Positions 18,901 to 30,301 are shown, numbered from the stretch's first letter. The stretch is 41,476 bases of DNA from Bacteroidota bacterium (GCA_020049015.1 JAIFLP010000101.1:1-41476), one strand, 5' to 3'. Notes: generated by a model not told the origin, from the sequence alone. Translations and numbers: made by a program.

Positions 18901-20209
18901 GGTTTAACAATACAGGATGTCCTTTTAGGATGTTTTCCAGAATATCCCAAATAACAGGTTCTTTTCTGTCAACAATTTTTTTAGCAGATTTAACTGTTTT
19001 TACAATACCTCTTTCAATTAACTTGCGAATTACAAAAGGTTTGTATAATTCAGCTGCCATATCCTTAGGCAAACCACATTCATGAAGTTTTAATTCAGGT
19101 CCAACGACAATTACCGAACGGGCTGAGTAGTCTACACGTTTACCCAAAAGGTTTTGACGAAACCTACCTTGTTTTCCTTTTAAGCTATCGCTTAATGATT
19201 TAAGAGGGCGGTTTGCTTCAGTTTTTACAGCACTTGATTTTCTTGAATTATCGAATAATGAATCAACGGCTTCTTGCAGCATACGTTTTTCATTACGTAA
19301 AATAACATCAGGAGCTTTAATTTCAATCAATCGTTTTAAACGGTTGTTGCGAATAATAACCCTGCGATAAAGATCATTTAGGTCAGATGTTGCAAACCTA
19401 CCACCATCAAGGGGTACAAGAGGTCTTAATTCAGGTGGAATTACAGGTACCACCTTGGTAATCATCCATTCAGCCTTGTTTACATTTTTTGATTCACGGA
19501 AAGCTTCAACTACCTGCAAACGTTTTAGTGCATCGTTTTTACGTTGTTGAGACGTTTCGGTGTTAGCTTTATGGCGTAAATCGAAAGACAATGAGTCTAA
19601 TTCAATTCTCTCTAGTAATAAATATAAGGCTTCACCACCCATGCGGGCAATAAACTTATTAGGATCTTTATCATCTAAAAGTTGATTTTCCTTAGGAAGA
19701 CTATCTAGAATTGCAAGGTATTCTTCTTCGGTAAGTAAATCGAAAGAATTAATACCATCAGGTTTTTTAATACCTGGATTAACTACAATGTAACGTTCGT
19801 AATAAATTATAGAATCTAGTTTTTTTGATGGAATACCTAGCAAATAACCAATTTTATTCGGATTTGATCTGAAGTACCAAATATGAGCCACAGGAACAAC
19901 TAAAGAAATATGTCCCATTCTTTCGCGGCGTACCTTTTTTTCAGTTACTTCAACCCCGCATCGGTCACAAACAATACCTTTGTAGCGAATACGCTTGTAT
20001 TTACCGCAATGACATTCATAATCTTTCACAGGACCAAATATTCTTTCACAAAACAAACCATCCCGTTCAGGTTTATATGTCCTATAGTTGATTGTTTCAG
20101 GCTTTAACACTTCACCGCTAGAGCGCTCAAGTATTTCTTCAGGAGAAGCCAATCCTATGGTGATTTTTGTAAAGCTGCTTTTTGTTTTATTATCTTTTCT
20201 GAATGACAT
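15914..20209 (-). CDS. rpoC: DNA-directed RNA polymerase subunit beta'
   Basis: [15 protein letters not shown] catalytic motif, [24 protein letters not shown] zinc site, full-length 1431 aa. Confidence 0.99.
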   Translation of the reverse strand: MSFRKDNKTKSSFTKITIGLASPEEILERSSGEVLKPETINYRTYKPERDGLFCERIFGPVKDYECHCGKYKRIRYKGIVCDRCGVEVTEKKVRRERMGHISLVVPVAHIWYFRSNPNKIGYLLGIPSKKLDSIIYYERYIVVNPGIKKPDGINSFDLLTEEEYLAILDSLPKENQLLDDKDPNKFIARMGGEALYLLLERIELDSLSFDLRHKANTETSQQRKNDALKRLQVVEAFRESKNVNKAEWMITKVVPVIPPELRPLVPLDGGRFATSDLNDLYRRVIIRNNRLKRLIEIKAPDVILRNEKRMLQEAVDSLFDNSRKSSAVKTEANRPLKSLSDSLKGKQGRFRQNLLGKRVDYSARSVIVVGPELKLHECGLPKDMAAELYKPFVIRKLIERGIVKTVKSAKKIVDRKEPVIWDILENILKGHPVLLNRAPTLHRLGIQAFQPKLIEGKAIQLHPLVCTAFNADFDGDQMAVHLPLGNAAILEAQLLMLAAHNILNPANGAPITVPSQDMVLGLYYITKMRRSTPEKIVKGEGMIFYSAEEVKIAYNEKKADLHAIIKVRWFENSTLPSKDKLIETTVGRVLFNEFVPEEVGYINEVLTKKSLRDIIGNVLKKAGTSRTAKFLDDIKNLGYMMAFKGGLSFNLDDVIIPAEKNTLVEEGYQQVEEVMNNYNMGFITNNERYNQIIDIWTHTNARLTQILLKQISTDNQGFNPVYMMLDSGARGSKEQIRQLSGMRGLMAKPQKSGASTSEIIENPILSNFKEGLSVLEYFISTHGARKGLADTALKTADAGYLTRRLVDVAQDVIINEVDCGTLRGLVATAIKNNEEVIESLYDKILGRTTVHDIFHPTTGKIIITAGEEITEEIGKIIDDSPIEQVEIRSVLTCESKKGVCSKCYGRNLATGRMVQNGEAVGVIAAQSIGEPGTQLTLRTFHVGGTASNVTSETNLVARYDGVAEIEELRVVTKKDKDGESQIVIGRMGELRILDKNTGIVLTTQHVPYGSKLYIKNGEEVAKGKLICEWDPYNAVIISETSGKIGFESITEGVTYREESDEQTGYKEKVITESRDKSKNPVIKIMDDKKETLKLYNLPVGAHIVVEEGEKAEAGQILVKIPRAVGKTGDITGGLPRVTELFEARNPSNPAVVSEIDGEVSFGKVKRGNREIIIKSKTDELKKYLVPLSRQILVQENDYVKAGTPLSDGATTPADILAIKGPTKVQEYIVNEVQEVYRLQGVKINDKHFEVIVRQMMRKVEIVDPGDTKFLEKQIIDKWEFMEENDWIYGKKVVFDSGDSTLFKAGQIITARKLRDENSALRRKDLKPIESRDAIPATGSQILQGITRAALQTKSFMSAASFQETTKVLNEAAVWGKTDNLEGLKENVIVGHLIPAGTGSREYNNIIVGSMEEYDKLVNVKAEDMEMVEEQD

Positions 20210-20229
20210 ATCAATTTTTTTAAGTGTTA

Positions 20230-20256
20230 ATGGATGGGACTATACATCCCATCCAT
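20230..20256 (-). promoter_or_regulatory. Perfect 10-bp hairpin in the rpoB–rpoC spacer
   Basis: ATGGATGGGA-CTATACA-TCCCATCCAT; no downstream T tract on the minus strand. Confidence 0.75.
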
Positions 20257-20262
20257 AAATCA

Positions 20263-23200
20263 TTAAACCAAGTTAATACTTAATCCCAAACCACGTAATT
20301 CATGTAATAATACATTCAGTGATTCTGGAATACCGGGGCTAGGCATTGGCTCACCCTTAACGATTGATTCGTAAGCTTTAGCTCTACCTGCAACATCATC
20401 TGATTTGATGGTGAGTATTTCCTGAAGAATATTGGAAGCACCGAAAGCTTCGAGTGCCCAAACCTCCATTTCACCAAAACGTTGACCCCCAAATTGAGCC
20501 TTACCGCCTAATGGCTGTTGTGTGATCAGAGAGTATGGACCAATGGAACGAGCATGCATCTTATCATCAACCATGTGACCAAGTTTCATCATGTATATGA
20601 TTCCTACGGTTGCAGGTTGGTCAAATTTATCGCCTGTATTACCATCAATCAAGTAAGTTTTCCCAAATTTAGGTACGCCTGCTTTTTCGGTATATTCAGT
20701 TATTTGTTCTAGCGTGGCTCCATCGAAAATAGGGGTAGCAAATTTTACTCCTAGTTTTTCTCCTGCCCAAGCTAATACGGTTTCGTAAATCTGTCCAAGG
20801 TTCATACGCGAAGGTACACCCAATGGGTTCAGAACTATATCTACAGGAGTACCATCGTCTAAGAAAGGCATATCTTCATCGCGGACAATTCTGGCAACAA
20901 TACCTTTATTACCATGTCGACCGGCCATTTTATCACCTACCTTAATTTTACGTTTTTTTGCGATATATACCTTAGCTAATTTCACTATACCTGCAGGTAG
21001 TTCATCTCCAATAGTGAGGTTATATTTCTTACGTTTAAAAACACCATCTATGTCCTTAAATTTTAACAGATAATTATTAAATAATTCTTTTATCAAATCA
21101 TTTTTATCTTTATCTGTTGTCCATTTATTAGGATTGATATTCATGAAATCAAGATCCTGTAAAGATTTTTGAGTGAATTTGGCTCCTTTTGCTATGATGT
21201 CTTTGTTGTAATAATCTTTAACACCTTGTGAGGTTTTGCCATTTACCAAAGTAAACAGTTTTTCAGCCATTTGCTCGTTTATCGCTGTTAATTGAAGAGT
21301 AAATTCTTCGTCAATTTTGGCCAGGATATTTTTTTCGTTAACCCTTGTTTTCTTTAAATCTTTAACAGTTTTGGAGAAAAGAACTTTATTAATTACTACA
21401 CCTTCAAGTGAAGGAGAAGCCTTTAATGAAGCGTCTTTTACATCACCTGCTTTGTCACCAAAGATAGCTCTCAATAGTTTTTCTTCTGGAGAAGGATCTG
21501 ATTCCCCTTTTGGTGTAATTTTACCTATTAGGATATCACCAGGTTGAACATGAGCACCTACTCGAATAAGTCCGTTTTCATCCAAATTTTTAGTAGCTTC
21601 TTCACTTACATTAGGTATGTCAGCAGTTAGTTCTTCTAAACCTCTTTTGGTGTCTCTAACTTCAAGCATATACTCATCTATATGAATAGACGTAAATATA
21701 TCCTCTCTAACAACTCTTTCCGAAAGAACAATAGCATCCTCAAAGTTATAACCCTTCCAAGGCATAAACGCAACTTTCAGGTTTCTACCTAAAGCCAATT
21801 CTCCTTTTTGAGTTGAATATCCTTCAGAAATAATTTGTCCTTTAACAATTTTATCACCTTTTTTAACAAAAGGACGCATGTTTAAGCAAGTGCTTTGATT
21901 GGTTTTTTGGAATTTAGGAACCGGATATTTTTTTACAGGTTCGTTGAAGCTTAGGAATTTTTGTTCCTCATTCATTTCATAACGAATGGTTATTTCGCGG
22001 GCATCAACAGATTCTACAGTACCATTTCCTTCAGCAAGAATAAGTAAACGAGAGTCATTTACCACCTGATGTTCAATACCAGTACCAACAATAGGTGCTT
22101 CAGGTACTAAAAGTGGAACAGCCTGACGCATCATGTTTGATCCCATAAGGGCACGGTTTGCATCATCATGTTCAAGGAAAGGAATTAAAGATGCAGCTAT
22201 AGAGGCAATCTGATTAGGTGCAACGTCCATCAGGTTAACATTTTCAGCAGGTTCATTAGGGAAATCACCATTGAATCTAGATTTTACTCTACTTTCAGTG
22301 AATGCTCCATCGTCTTGAATCTGAGCGTTAGCCTGTGCTATTACTTTTTCTTCTTCTTCTTCAGCGCTTAAGTATATAATTCCTTTATCAGTTAAATCTA
22401 CTTTCCCTGTTTCTACTTTCCTGTAAGGGGTTTCGATAAAACCTAATGGATTAATTTTAGAGTACACGCAAAGAGAAGAGATCAGACCAATATTAGGACC
22501 TTCAGGGGTTTCGATAGGACAAAGTCTACCATAATGGGTAAAGTGAACGTCACGAACCTCAAAACCTGCTCTATCACGAGAAAGACCTCCCGGACCTAAA
22601 GCCGATACTCTTCGTTTATGGGTCATTTCCGATAGCGGATTGGTTTGATCCATAAACTGAGAAAGCTGGTTGGTACCAAAGAATGAGTTTATAACCGAAG
22701 AAAGAGTTTTTGCATTGATAAGATCGATAGGAGTAAATACCTCATTGTCCCTAACATTCATTCTTTCTCTTATGGTTCTTGCCATACGGGCTAAGCCAAC
22801 ACCAAATTGATTAGCAAGTTGTTCACCTACTGTTCTTACCCTACGATTGCTTAAGTGGTCAATATCGTCAACATCAGTTTTCGAATTGATCAGTTCAATA
22901 AGGTATTTGATGATACTAATAATATCTTCTTTAGTTAAAACCTTAGTTTCTGCAGCGATATTAAGTCCCAATTTTTTATTGATTCTGTAACGTCCAACAT
23001 CCCCAAGATCGTATCGTTTGTCAGAGAAAAACAATTTATCGATAACGTCTCTAGCGGTAGATTCATCGGGTGGTTCAGAATTTCTTAATTGTCGGTATAT
23101 ATGTAATACAGCTTCTTTCTCTGAGTTACAGGGGTCTTTATGAAGCGTATTATAAATAATTTCATAATCAGAATGGTTGTGGTTTTCTTTATGAAGCAGG

Positions 23201-24075
23201 ATGGTATTAACACCTGAATCGATAATTAGATCCACATGATCATTTTCAAGTACTGTTTCTCGATCGATAAGTACTTCGTTTCTTTCGATAGAAACAACTT
23301 CACCGGTATCTTCATCCACGAAGTCCTCAATCCATGATTTAAGAACCCTAGCAGCTAATTTGCGACCGACTAATTTCTTCAGTGCAGTTTTAGAAACCTT
23401 AATTTCATCAGCAAGGTCGAAAATTTCGAGGATATTTTTATCATTTTCGTAGCCAATAGCTCTTAACAAAGTTGTTACTGGAAGTTTTTTCTTACGGTCG
23501 ATATAGGCATACATAACATTGTTAATGTCTGTAGCAAATTCTATCCATGATCCTTTGAAAGGAATAATTCGGGCTGAATAGAGTTTGGTTCCATTGGTAT
23601 GTATGCTTTGACCGAAGAATACGCCTGGAGAGCGGTGTAATTGGGAAACGATAACACGTTCTGCACCATTAATTACAAAGGTACCCCTTGGGGTCATGTA
23701 AGGAATAACACCGAGGTAAACATCTTGAATAATTGTTTCAAAATCTTCGTGCTCCGGATCGGTGCAATAAAGTTTTAGTTTTGCTTTTAGCGGTACGCTA
23801 AAAGTTAATCCCCTAGCGATGCACTCTTCGATAGAATATCTTGGAGGATCAACATAATAATCCAGGAATTCTAACACGAAGTTATTCCTGGTATCCGAAA
23901 TAGGGAAATTTTCGGAAAATACTTTATACAAACCTTCTGTTCTCCTGTTTTCGGGATTAGTTTCCAATTGAAAGAAATCAGTGAACGACTTCAATTGGAT
24001 TTCGAGGAAGTCAGGATATTCAAGTTGGTTTTTAGTAGATGCGAAACTTATTCGCTGATTTTTTATTGAAGCCAT
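20263..24075 (-). CDS. rpoB: DNA-directed RNA polymerase subunit beta
   Basis: [60 protein letters not shown]-terminal clamp region. Confidence 0.99.
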   Translation of the reverse strand: MASIKNQRISFASTKNQLEYPDFLEIQLKSFTDFFQLETNPENRRTEGLYKVFSENFPISDTRNNFVLEFLDYYVDPPRYSIEECIARGLTFSVPLKAKLKLYCTDPEHEDFETIIQDVYLGVIPYMTPRGTFVINGAERVIVSQLHRSPGVFFGQSIHTNGTKLYSARIIPFKGSWIEFATDINNVMYAYIDRKKKLPVTTLLRAIGYENDKNILEIFDLADEIKVSKTALKKLVGRKLAARVLKSWIEDFVDEDTGEVVSIERNEVLIDRETVLENDHVDLIIDSGVNTILLHKENHNHSDYEIIYNTLHKDPCNSEKEAVLHIYRQLRNSEPPDESTARDVIDKLFFSDKRYDLGDVGRYRINKKLGLNIAAETKVLTKEDIISIIKYLIELINSKTDVDDIDHLSNRRVRTVGEQLANQFGVGLARMARTIRERMNVRDNEVFTPIDLINAKTLSSVINSFFGTNQLSQFMDQTNPLSEMTHKRRVSALGPGGLSRDRAGFEVRDVHFTHYGRLCPIETPEGPNIGLISSLCVYSKINPLGFIETPYRKVETGKVDLTDKGIIYLSAEEEEEKVIAQANAQIQDDGAFTESRVKSRFNGDFPNEPAENVNLMDVAPNQIASIAASLIPFLEHDDANRALMGSNMMRQAVPLLVPEAPIVGTGIEHQVVNDSRLLILAEGNGTVESVDAREITIRYEMNEEQKFLSFNEPVKKYPVPKFQKTNQSTCLNMRPFVKKGDKIVKGQIISEGYSTQKGELALGRNLKVAFMPWKGYNFEDAIVLSERVVREDIFTSIHIDEYMLEVRDTKRGLEELTADIPNVSEEATKNLDENGLIRVGAHVQPGDILIGKITPKGESDPSPEEKLLRAIFGDKAGDVKDASLKASPSLEGVVINKVLFSKTVKDLKKTRVNEKNILAKIDEEFTLQLTAINEQMAEKLFTLVNGKTSQGVKDYYNKDIIAKGAKFTQKSLQDLDFMNINPNKWTTDKDKNDLIKELFNNYLLKFKDIDGVFKRKKYNLTIGDELPAGIVKLAKVYIAKKRKIKVGDKMAGRHGNKGIVARIVRDEDMPFLDDGTPVDIVLNPLGVPSRMNLGQIYETVLAWAGEKLGVKFATPIFDGATLEQITEYTEKAGVPKFGKTYLIDGNTGDKFDQPATVGIIYMMKLGHMVDDKMHARSIGPYSLITQQPLGGKAQFGGQRFGEMEVWALEAFGASNILQEILTIKSDDVAGRAKAYESIVKGEPMPSPGIPESLNVLLHELRGLGLSINLV

Positions 24076-24116
24076 GAAAGCAATTAATTAGTTGAACTTA
24101 ACAAAACGACAAACAA

Positions 24117-24152
24117 GGATAAGGGTACCCTGTTATACAGTTACCCTTATCC
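24117..24152 (-). promoter_or_regulatory. Long hairpin in the rplL–rpoB spacer
   Basis: GGATAAGGGTA (24117-24127) / TACCCTTATCC (24142-24152), perfect 11-bp stem; nested CTGT/ACAG in the loop. Confidence 0.75.
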
Positions 24153-24176
24153 TAAAACAAATTTTGTTTGCGCTGA

Positions 24177-24557
24177 TTATTTAAGTTCAACTTCAGCTCC
24201 TGCTTCTTCTAACTTAGCTTTTAATGATTCAGCTTCTTCTTTAGACACACCTTCTTTGATAGGTTTTGGGCAAGCATCTACAAGTTCTTTAGCTTCTTTT
24301 AAGCCAAGACCTGTTAAGTCTTTTACAACTTTAACAACTTGTAATTTAGCTGCACCAGCATTTTTCATAACAACATCAAATGTGGTTTTTTCAGGTGCAG
24401 CAGCGCCAGCACCGGCACCAGCAGCAGGACCAGCAACTGCAACAGCTGCAGCAGCAGGTTCAATACCATATTCATCTTTAAGAATTTTTGCAAGTTCATT
24501 TACTTCTTTTACAGACAAGCTCACTAATTGTTCTGCAAACGCCTTTAAATCTGCCAT
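24177..24557 (-). CDS. rplL: 50S ribosomal protein L7/L12
   Basis: [69 protein letters not shown]. Confidence 0.98.
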   Translation of the reverse strand: MADLKAFAEQLVSLSVKEVNELAKILKDEYGIEPAAAAVAVAGPAAGAGAGAAAPEKTTFDVVMKNAGAAKLQVVKVVKDLTGLGLKEAKELVDACPKPIKEGVSKEEAESLKAKLEEAGAEVELK

Positions 24558-24594
24558 TTCAAATAATTTTAAAAGGTTATTTTAATACTAATAT

Positions 24595-25113
24595 TTATTC
24601 TTTTTTTTCTGATAAAGTTTTAACAATTCCAGCAAGTTTATTGCCACCCGATTGTAATTGGGAAACAACTGTTTTTGCAGGAGATTGTAACAGTGCTATA
24701 ATATCGCCAATCAACTCATCTTTTGATTTCAGACTAGCTAAAGCTTCAACCTGATCGCCAATGTATACAGATTCCTCAACGAAAGCTGCTTTAACAATGG
24801 GTTTGTCTTTGGTTTTTCTGATTTCTTGGATAAGACGTGCCGGAGAATTAGCTATTTCGGTAAGCATTAAAGAAGTACTTTGTGTTAACACTGGGTACAA
24901 TTCTTCATAGTTACCATCAAGCTTTTCTAAAGCCTTGCGTAAGAGTGTATTCTTAGTAACAATCAATTTGATATTACCATCGAAGCATTTCCTTCTTAAT
25001 TTACTGGTATCATCTGCATTTAATGCTGATATATCAGTAATATAGAAGTGTTTACTACCTTTAAGTTGCGTAACTAAATGGTCAATTATCGCGTTTTTTT
25101 CTTCTAACTTCAT
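24595..25113 (-). CDS. rplJ: 50S ribosomal protein L10
   Basis: L10-type sequence (LIVTKNTLLRKALEKL; PARLIQEIRKTKDKPIVKAAFVE) and rplA/rplL neighbours. Confidence 0.95.
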   Translation of the reverse strand: MKLEEKNAIIDHLVTQLKGSKHFYITDISALNADDTSKLRRKCFDGNIKLIVTKNTLLRKALEKLDGNYEELYPVLTQSTSLMLTEIANSPARLIQEIRKTKDKPIVKAAFVEESVYIGDQVEALASLKSKDELIGDIIALLQSPAKTVVSQLQSGGNKLAGIVKTLSEKKE

Positions 25114-25135
25114 AATTCACTTATTATCGATTTAA

Positions 25136-25831
25136 TTACTCAACCATAGTTTTGGTGTCAATTCTTAAGCCTGGGCTCATGGTAGTAGAAAGATAAACAC
25201 TTTTTACGTAAGTACCTTTAGAGGCAGAAGGCTTTAACTTCAGGATTGTATTGATAAATTCCCTGGTATTTTCTGAAATCATATCTGAAGAGAAAGAAAT
25301 TTTTCCTACAGAGCTGTGAACGATACCAAATTTATCAACCTTGAAATCAATTTTACCCGCTTTTACTTCTTTAACAGCATTTCCAATATCCATAGTAACA
25401 GTACCGCTTTTAGGATTGGGCATTAAACCACGGGGACCAAGCACCCTACCGAGAGGGCCAAGTTTTCCCATAACAGAAGGCATAGTGATAATAACATCAA
25501 TATCCGTCCATCCACCCTTAATTTTCTCGATGTATTCATCGAGGCCTACAAAATCAGCGCCTGCTGCTTTTGCTTCGGCTTCTTTTTCAGGGCTGCACAA
25601 TACTAAAACCCTAACCTGCTTACCTGTCCCATTGGGAAGTGTCACAACGCCACGAACCATTTGATTGGCTTTTCTGGGGTCAACACCCAAACGAACGTCC
25701 ACATCAACTGATGCATCAAATTTTGTAAAAGTTACCTCTTTCAAAAGTGATGCTGCTTCATTCAATGTGTAAGCTTTCTCGGGATCAACTTTCGAGTTGG
25801 CCAATTTTCTGTTTTTTGTTAATTTACTCAT
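25136..25831 (-). CDS. rplA: 50S ribosomal protein L1
   Basis: [54 protein letters not shown]. Confidence 0.98.
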   Translation of the reverse strand: MSKLTKNRKLANSKVDPEKAYTLNEAASLLKEVTFTKFDASVDVDVRLGVDPRKANQMVRGVVTLPNGTGKQVRVLVLCSPEKEAEAKAAGADFVGLDEYIEKIKGGWTDIDVIITMPSVMGKLGPLGRVLGPRGLMPNPKSGTVTMDIGNAVKEVKAGKIDFKVDKFGIVHSSVGKISFSSDMISENTREFINTILKLKPSASKGTYVKSVYLSTTMSPGLRIDTKTMVE

Positions 25832-25855
25832 TTTGTATAAGCAGAATTTTAATGA

Positions 25856-26296
25856 TTAAAACTGGGGGGCTTCACCCGTAACGGATATGCCCATACTTCT
25901 GGCTGTTCCTGCAACCATACTGGCAGCAGATTTCAACGTAAAACAATTAAGGTCGCTCATTTTATCTTGAGCAATTTGCGTAACCTGATCCCAGGTAACA
26001 GCGCCTACTTTGTTTCTGTTGGGTTCAGCCGAACCACCTTTAACTTTAGATGCTTCAATAAGTTGTACGGGCACGGGTGGAGTTTTTGTAATAAAATCAA
26101 ACGATTTATCAGAATAAACCGTGATAATTACAGGGATAACTTTTCCTGCCTTATCTTGGGTTCTTGCATTGAATTGTTTGCAAAACTCCATGATATTTAC
26201 ACCTTTAGAACCTAAAGCCGGACCTACGGGAGGTGAAGGGTTCGCTGCACCACCTTTAATTTGTAATTTAATTTGTCCTGAGACTTCTTTTGCCAT
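25856..26296 (-). CDS. rplK: 50S ribosomal protein L11
   Basis: [39 protein letters not shown]...[16 protein letters not shown]. Confidence 0.98.
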   Translation of the reverse strand: MAKEVSGQIKLQIKGGAANPSPPVGPALGSKGVNIMEFCKQFNARTQDKAGKVIPVIITVYSDKSFDFITKTPPVPVQLIEASKVKGGSAEPNRNKVGAVTWDQVTQIAQDKMSDLNCFTLKSAASMVAGTARSMGISVTGEAPQF

Positions 26297-26375
26297 ATTA
26301 CATCTATTTAAGCGGCATTTTTATTGGTCAGGAAGCATTTAAAATGTTGACTTCTAAAAATACCGGCGGTTTCTA

Positions 26376-26921
26376 TTATTCTTTTTCTACTTGCATAAAG
26401 CTTAACTCAAGTGGTGTTTTTCTACCGAAAATTTTAACCATAACTTTGAGTTTCTTTTTCTCTTCATTTATTTCTTCTATCACACCAGAAAAACCATTGA
26501 ATGGTCCGTCAATTACTTTAACGGGTTCTGCTATGATAAACGGAGTGAGCATTTCTTCACCTTTATCGGCCAGTTCATCCACTTTGCCAAGTAATCGGTT
26601 TATTTCTGATTGTCGTAACGGTGTAGGCTCATTACCTTTTGAACCTAAAAATCCAATTACATTAGGTATGTTTTTGAGCATGTGAGGTATTTCCCCAATC
26701 AATGCTGCTTCAACCAAAACATAGCCCGGAAAAAATATCCGTTCTTTGCTGATTTTTTTACCATTTCGAACCTGATATATCTTTTCAGTAGGTATCAGCA
26801 CTTGGGCGATATACTCTTCCAATTTTTGGCTCTTTACCTCGAAATCGATGTACTCTTTTACTTTTTTTTCTTTTCCACCAATAGCCCGGACAACATACCA
26901 TTTTTTTTCCAATTCTGCCAT
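26376..26921 (-). CDS. nusG: Transcription termination/antitermination protein NusG
   Basis: KKWYVVRAIGGKEKKVKEYI, FFPGYVLVEA, EPVKVIDGPFNGFSGVIEEINEEKKKLKVMVKIFGRKTPLEL. Confidence 0.96.
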   Translation of the reverse strand: MAELEKKWYVVRAIGGKEKKVKEYIDFEVKSQKLEEYIAQVLIPTEKIYQVRNGKKISKERIFFPGYVLVEAALIGEIPHMLKNIPNVIGFLGSKGNEPTPLRQSEINRLLGKVDELADKGEEMLTPFIIAEPVKVIDGPFNGFSGVIEEINEEKKKLKVMVKIFGRKTPLELSFMQVEKE

Positions 26922-26935
26922 TTTAGCTTATAATA

Positions 26936-27124
26936 TTAAACTATACTATACAACAACTTAATAAGCTGCTCGAAAGAAAAATCCATTGCAAAAATCAGCA
27001 GTGAAAATATCACAGAAGCAATCATAACAACCATTGCGCTACTTTGCAGTTCAGACCAAGTAGGCCATGATACTTTGTGTAGCAGTTCGTTATATGTTTC
27101 TTTAAAATAATTAACTATTTTCAT
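26936..27124 (-). CDS. secE: Preprotein translocase subunit SecE
   Basis: MKIVNYFKETYNELLHKVSWPTWSELQSSAMVVMIASVIFSLLIFAMDF; start placed at the internal Met because the longer ORF runs into tRNA-Trp. Confidence 0.93.
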   Translation of the reverse strand: MKIVNYFKETYNELLHKVSWPTWSELQSSAMVVMIASVIFSLLIFAMDFSFEQLIKLLYSIV

Positions 27125-27139
27125 ATAAATTTTAAATTG

Positions 27140-27212
27140 CACGGGAGGAGCGACTCGAACGCCCGACACTCGGTTTTGGAGACCGATGCTCTACCAACTG
27201 AGCTACACCCGT
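27140..27212 (-). tRNA. tRNA-Trp (CCA)
   Basis: Cloverleaf ACGGGTG-TA-GCTCAGTTGGTAGAGC-A-TCGGT-CTCCAAA-ACCGA-GTGTC-GGGCG-TTCGAGT-CGCTC-CTCCCGT-G. Confidence 0.95.
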
Positions 27213-27220
27213 ATTTATAA

Positions 27221-27262
27221 ACACTTAAATGAGGAGCATGAATCCATGCCCTCATTTAATGT
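27221..27262 (-). promoter_or_regulatory. Long two-part hairpin in the tuf–tRNA-Trp spacer
   Basis: ACAcTTAAATGAG ... GCATG-AATC-CATGC ... CTCATTTAATGT; outer 9-12 bp stem plus inner 5-bp stem. Confidence 0.7.
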
Positions 27263-27280
27263 ATTTATTAATCAATTGTA

Positions 27281-28465
27281 TTAATCCATAATTTCAATTA
27301 CCTGACCAGCACCAACGGTTCTGCCACCTTCGCGAATCGCGAAACGAAGACCTTTGTTGATTGCAACAGGATAAATAAGTTTCACAGTGATGGTTACGTT
27401 ATCACCAGGCATTACCATTTCACGACCTTCAGGTAACTGAATTTCTCCAGTAACGTCTAATGTACGTAAGTAGAACTGTGGTCTGTAGTTATTGTGGAAA
27501 GGAGTGTGGCGACCGCCTTCTTCTTTCTTCAACACGTAAACTTCAGCTTTAAATGTTGTGTGAGGAGTTATACTACCTGGTTTGGCAATTACCATACCTC
27601 TTTTGATATCTTCCTTATCAACACCACGTAATAATAAACCTACGTTATCACCAGCTTCACCTGTATCTAAAATTTTACGGAACATTTCAACACCTGTAAC
27701 AACAGCTTTTTTGTCTTGTCCTAAACCTATGATTTGAATTTCTTCACTTGTTTTTACAACACCTGTTTCAATTCTACCTGTAGCTACTGTACCACGACCT
27801 GTAATAGAGAATACATCTTCAACAGGCATTAAGAATGGTTTTTCAACTTCACGAGGAGGAATTGGAATAAATGTATCAACAGCTTCCATCAGTTCCATGA
27901 TTTTAGGTTCCCATTTAGCGTCACCATTAAGACCACCTAGAGCAGAACCACGAATAACAGGAGCTTTATCTCCATCAAAACCGTAGAATGTCAATAATTC
28001 ACGTACTTCCATTTCAACTAGGTCAAGCATTTCTGCATCTTCAACCAAGTCAACTTTGTTCATGAAAACAACAATCTTAGGAACGTTTACCTGACGAGCT
28101 AATAGGATGTGTTCTCTGGTTTGAGGCATAGGACCATCGGTAGCAGCAACTACAATGATTGCGCCGTCCATCTGTGCAGCACCAGTAACCATGTTTTTAA
28201 CATAGTCAGCGTGACCAGGACAGTCAACGTGAGCATAGTGACGATTTGCTGTTGAGTATTCAACATGCGCAGTATTGATAGTAATACCTCTTTCTTTTTC
28301 TTCAGGAGCGTTATCGATTGAATCGAAAGAACGTATTTCTGAAAGACCTGCTTTTGCAAGAACAGTAGTGATAGCCGCGGTTAATGTAGTTTTACCGTGG
28401 TCAACGTGACCGATAGTCCCGATATTTACGTGAGGTTTCGATCTGTCAAATTTTTCTTTAGCCAT
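27281..28465 (-). CDS. tuf: Elongation factor Tu
   Basis: [44 protein letters not shown], full length 394 aa. Confidence 0.99.
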   Translation of the reverse strand: MAKEKFDRSKPHVNIGTIGHVDHGKTTLTAAITTVLAKAGLSEIRSFDSIDNAPEEKERGITINTAHVEYSTANRHYAHVDCPGHADYVKNMVTGAAQMDGAIIVVAATDGPMPQTREHILLARQVNVPKIVVFMNKVDLVEDAEMLDLVEMEVRELLTFYGFDGDKAPVIRGSALGGLNGDAKWEPKIMELMEAVDTFIPIPPREVEKPFLMPVEDVFSITGRGTVATGRIETGVVKTSEEIQIIGLGQDKKAVVTGVEMFRKILDTGEAGDNVGLLLRGVDKEDIKRGMVIAKPGSITPHTTFKAEVYVLKKEEGGRHTPFHNNYRPQFYLRTLDVTGEIQLPEGREMVMPGDNVTITVKLIYPVAINKGLRFAIREGGRTVGAGQVIEIMD

Positions 28466-28531
28466 AATTCAGATATGTTTTATTTGATAAATATTTATTT
28501 TAAAATTATTAACACTTTAAAGTCTAAAGAG

Positions 28532-28603
28532 AGCCAATGATGGGAATTGAACCCATGACCCCTTCCTTACCAAGGAAGTGCTCTACCTCTGAGCTACATC
28601 GGC
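28532..28603 (-). tRNA. tRNA-Thr (GGT)
   Basis: GCCGATG-TA-GCTC..GAGC-A-CTTCC-TTGGTAA-GGAAG-GGGTC-ATGGG-TTCAATT-CCCAT-CATTGGC-T. Confidence 0.94.
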
Positions 28604-28691
28604 TTGCTAAAGCCTTTTGTACCTTTGCTTTTCCAATTCTCAAAGGGGACGCAGAAGGATCTCAAAAGCCCTCTAATCTTTTTCGTATAAG

Positions 28692-28764
28692 AGCGGGAGA
28701 CGAGACTCGAACCCGCGACCCTGACCTTGGAAGGGTCATGCTCTACCAACTGAGCTACTCCCGC
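28692..28764 (-). tRNA. tRNA-Gly (TCC)
   Basis: GCGGGAG-TA-GCTC..GAGC-A-TGACC-CTTCCAA-GGTCA..GCGGGTTCGAGTCTCGT-CTCCCGC-T. Confidence 0.95.
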
Positions 28765-28783
28765 GTGATATATTGAGCCATAG

Positions 28784-28866
28784 TGGGGAAAGGAGGATTC
28801 GAACCTCCGAAGTCATAAGACAACAGATTTACAGTCTGCCCCAGTTGGCCGCTTTGGTATTTCCCC
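28784..28866 (-). tRNA. tRNA-Tyr (GTA)
   Basis: GGGGAAATACC... anticodon stem-loop CAGA-CTGTAAA-TCTG, long variable arm, TTTCCCC-A. Confidence 0.95.
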
Positions 28867-28921
28867 ATAACCAACATATCATCACAAATACCGCACTTAT
28901 ACTAAAAGTTTAAGCAACATG

Positions 28922-28994
28922 AGCCGAAGAAGGGACTCGAACCCCCGACCAGCTGATTACAAATCAGCTGCTCTACCAGCTGAGCTACTTCGGC
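28922..28994 (-). tRNA. tRNA-Thr (TGT)
   Basis: GCCGAAG-TA-GCTC..GAGC-A-GCTGA-TTTGTAA-TCAGC..GGGGGTTCGAGTCCCTT-CTTCGGC-T. Confidence 0.95.
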
Positions 28995-29031
28995 AATAAT
29001 CAAAGAACGAATACCGAAAAATTTCGGACTG

Positions 29032-29062
29032 CAAATGTAGAGTTTTTTATTAATTAAACAAC
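29032..29062 (-). promoter_or_regulatory. Putative promoter of the tRNA–tuf–rpoBC unit
   Basis: Minus strand GTTG-N19-TACATTTG upstream of tRNA-Thr(TGT), matching the Bacteroidota -33/-7 consensus. Confidence 0.62.
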
Positions 29063-29091
29063 AAAAATTAACTTTTTTTTAGTATTTAAGG

Positions 29092-29391
29092 TTATTTCCC
29101 TTTAAGTTTTTCTTTGTGTTTCTCTAATTGCTTTTTCAAAGCATCAATGGCATCGTCGACTGCTTCTTCAAAACTCTTAGCATTTTTTTTCGCAAAGTTG
29201 TCAGAACCAGGCACTTCTAGTCTTATTTCCGCCAATTTATTTTCGGCTTTTTCATCTTTTTCTAATTTTAAGGTTACCTCAGCGCCTATGATACCTTCAT
29301 AAAACTGAGACACTTTCTCTATTTTTTTATTGATGAACTCAATAAGTTTTTTGTCTGCATCAAAATGCACCGAATTGATTTTTATCTTCAT
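29092..29391 (-). CDS. hpf: Ribosome hibernation-promoting factor / RaiA family
   Basis: MKIKINSVHFDADKKLIEFINKKIEKVSQFYEGIIGAEVTLKLE...FEEAVDDAIDALKKQLEKHKEKLKGK. Confidence 0.9.
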   Translation of the reverse strand: MKIKINSVHFDADKKLIEFINKKIEKVSQFYEGIIGAEVTLKLEKDEKAENKLAEIRLEVPGSDNFAKKNAKSFEEAVDDAIDALKKQLEKHKEKLKGK

Positions 29392-29416
29392 TGCTTTATA
29401 TTTTATTTCATTTATT

Positions 29417-30301
29417 CTATTCCCTTGGATGGGCTTTTGTATATGTGTCTTTTAATTTCTCAAATGTGTTATGGGTGTAAACTTGAGTTGCAGATAAATT
29501 AGCATGTCCCAAAATTTCTTTAATTGCGTTTAAATCAGCGCCTTTGTTTAACATGTGTGTAGCAAAACTATGTCTTAAAACATGAGGGCTTTTCTGATCC
29601 AGTGTGGTCACCATACCTATATATTTTACTACCAATGTGTGAACTTCTTTAGGATAAAGCTTTTTACCTTTTATTCCAACAAAAAAATTAGCAGTTTTAT
29701 TATACAGAAGATTTCTATCCTCAATATACTTTTTTAAAACGGCAACAAACGATGGATGAAAAGGAACTATGCGTTCTTTATTTCTTTTACCCAGTATTTT
29801 CACTTGCGCTGCATAGAAATCGATATCCTCATCCTTTATGTTTATAAGCTCAGATAATCGAATGCCTGTGCGGTAAAAGAATTCTATAATCAAGCGGTTC
29901 CTTTGTGCCATAAACCCACTTCCAAAATCCAAATCTTCAAAGAGCGTTGTTAACGATTTTTCTTCAACAAATGCAGGTAGCCTTTTTTTAGTTTTCGGGG
30001 CTGTAACTTTATCTAAGGGATTATATTCCAAGTGACCTTCCCTTATAAGGAATTTAAAGTAACTTTTTAGAGTCGAAAGCTTCCGGTTTACAGATCTTTC
30101 AGTTATCAATCCATCCATTAACTCTGAAATCCAAGACCTGACATGGCGGTGTGTTATCTCATTTTCTGATTGTAAACCGGTTGTGCCCGATAAAAAACCG
30201 TAAAATTGCCGCAAATCAGTTTCATACGAGATTATCGTATGGGATGAGTACCGTTTTTGATACTTCAGGTAGTCAATGAAACTAATGTTATACCCCAGCA
30301 T
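29417..30301 (-). CDS. Tyrosine recombinase, XerC/XerD-like
   Basis: Catalytic residues in FFYRTGIRLSELINI, SPHVLRHSFATHMLNKGADLNAIKEILGHANLSATQVYTH. Confidence 0.94.
   Translation of the reverse strand: MLGYNISFIDYLKYQKRYSSHTIISYETDLRQFYGFLSGTTGLQSENEITHRHVRSWISELMDGLITERSVNRKLSTLKSYFKFLIREGHLEYNPLDKVTAPKTKKRLPAFVEEKSLTTLFEDLDFGSGFMAQRNRLIIEFFYRTGIRLSELINIKDEDIDFYAAQVKILGKRNKERIVPFHPSFVAVLKKYIEDRNLLYNKTANFFVGIKGKKLYPKEVHTLVVKYIGMVTTLDQKSPHVLRHSFATHMLNKGADLNAIKEILGHANLSATQVYTHNTFEKLKDTYTKAHPRE

Noticed and set aside
24256-24585. Ala/Pro-rich plus-strand ORF over rplL
   Set aside because: Antisense reading of the normal Ala-rich L7/L12 hinge; not a repeat element or gene.
27125-27169. N-terminal extension of the SecE ORF (MSGVRVAPPVQFKIY)
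   Set aside because: The extension runs into the tRNA-Trp 3' end; the internal Met (27124) gives a normal SecE.
28150-28359. 69-aa minus-strand ORF inside tuf
   Set aside because: Alternative frame of the highly conserved EF-Tu gene; no plausible independent signal.
28537-28776. 79-aa plus-strand ORF
   Set aside because: Spans tRNA-Thr(GGT) and tRNA-Gly antisense; its translation is the typical artefact from reading tRNA genes.
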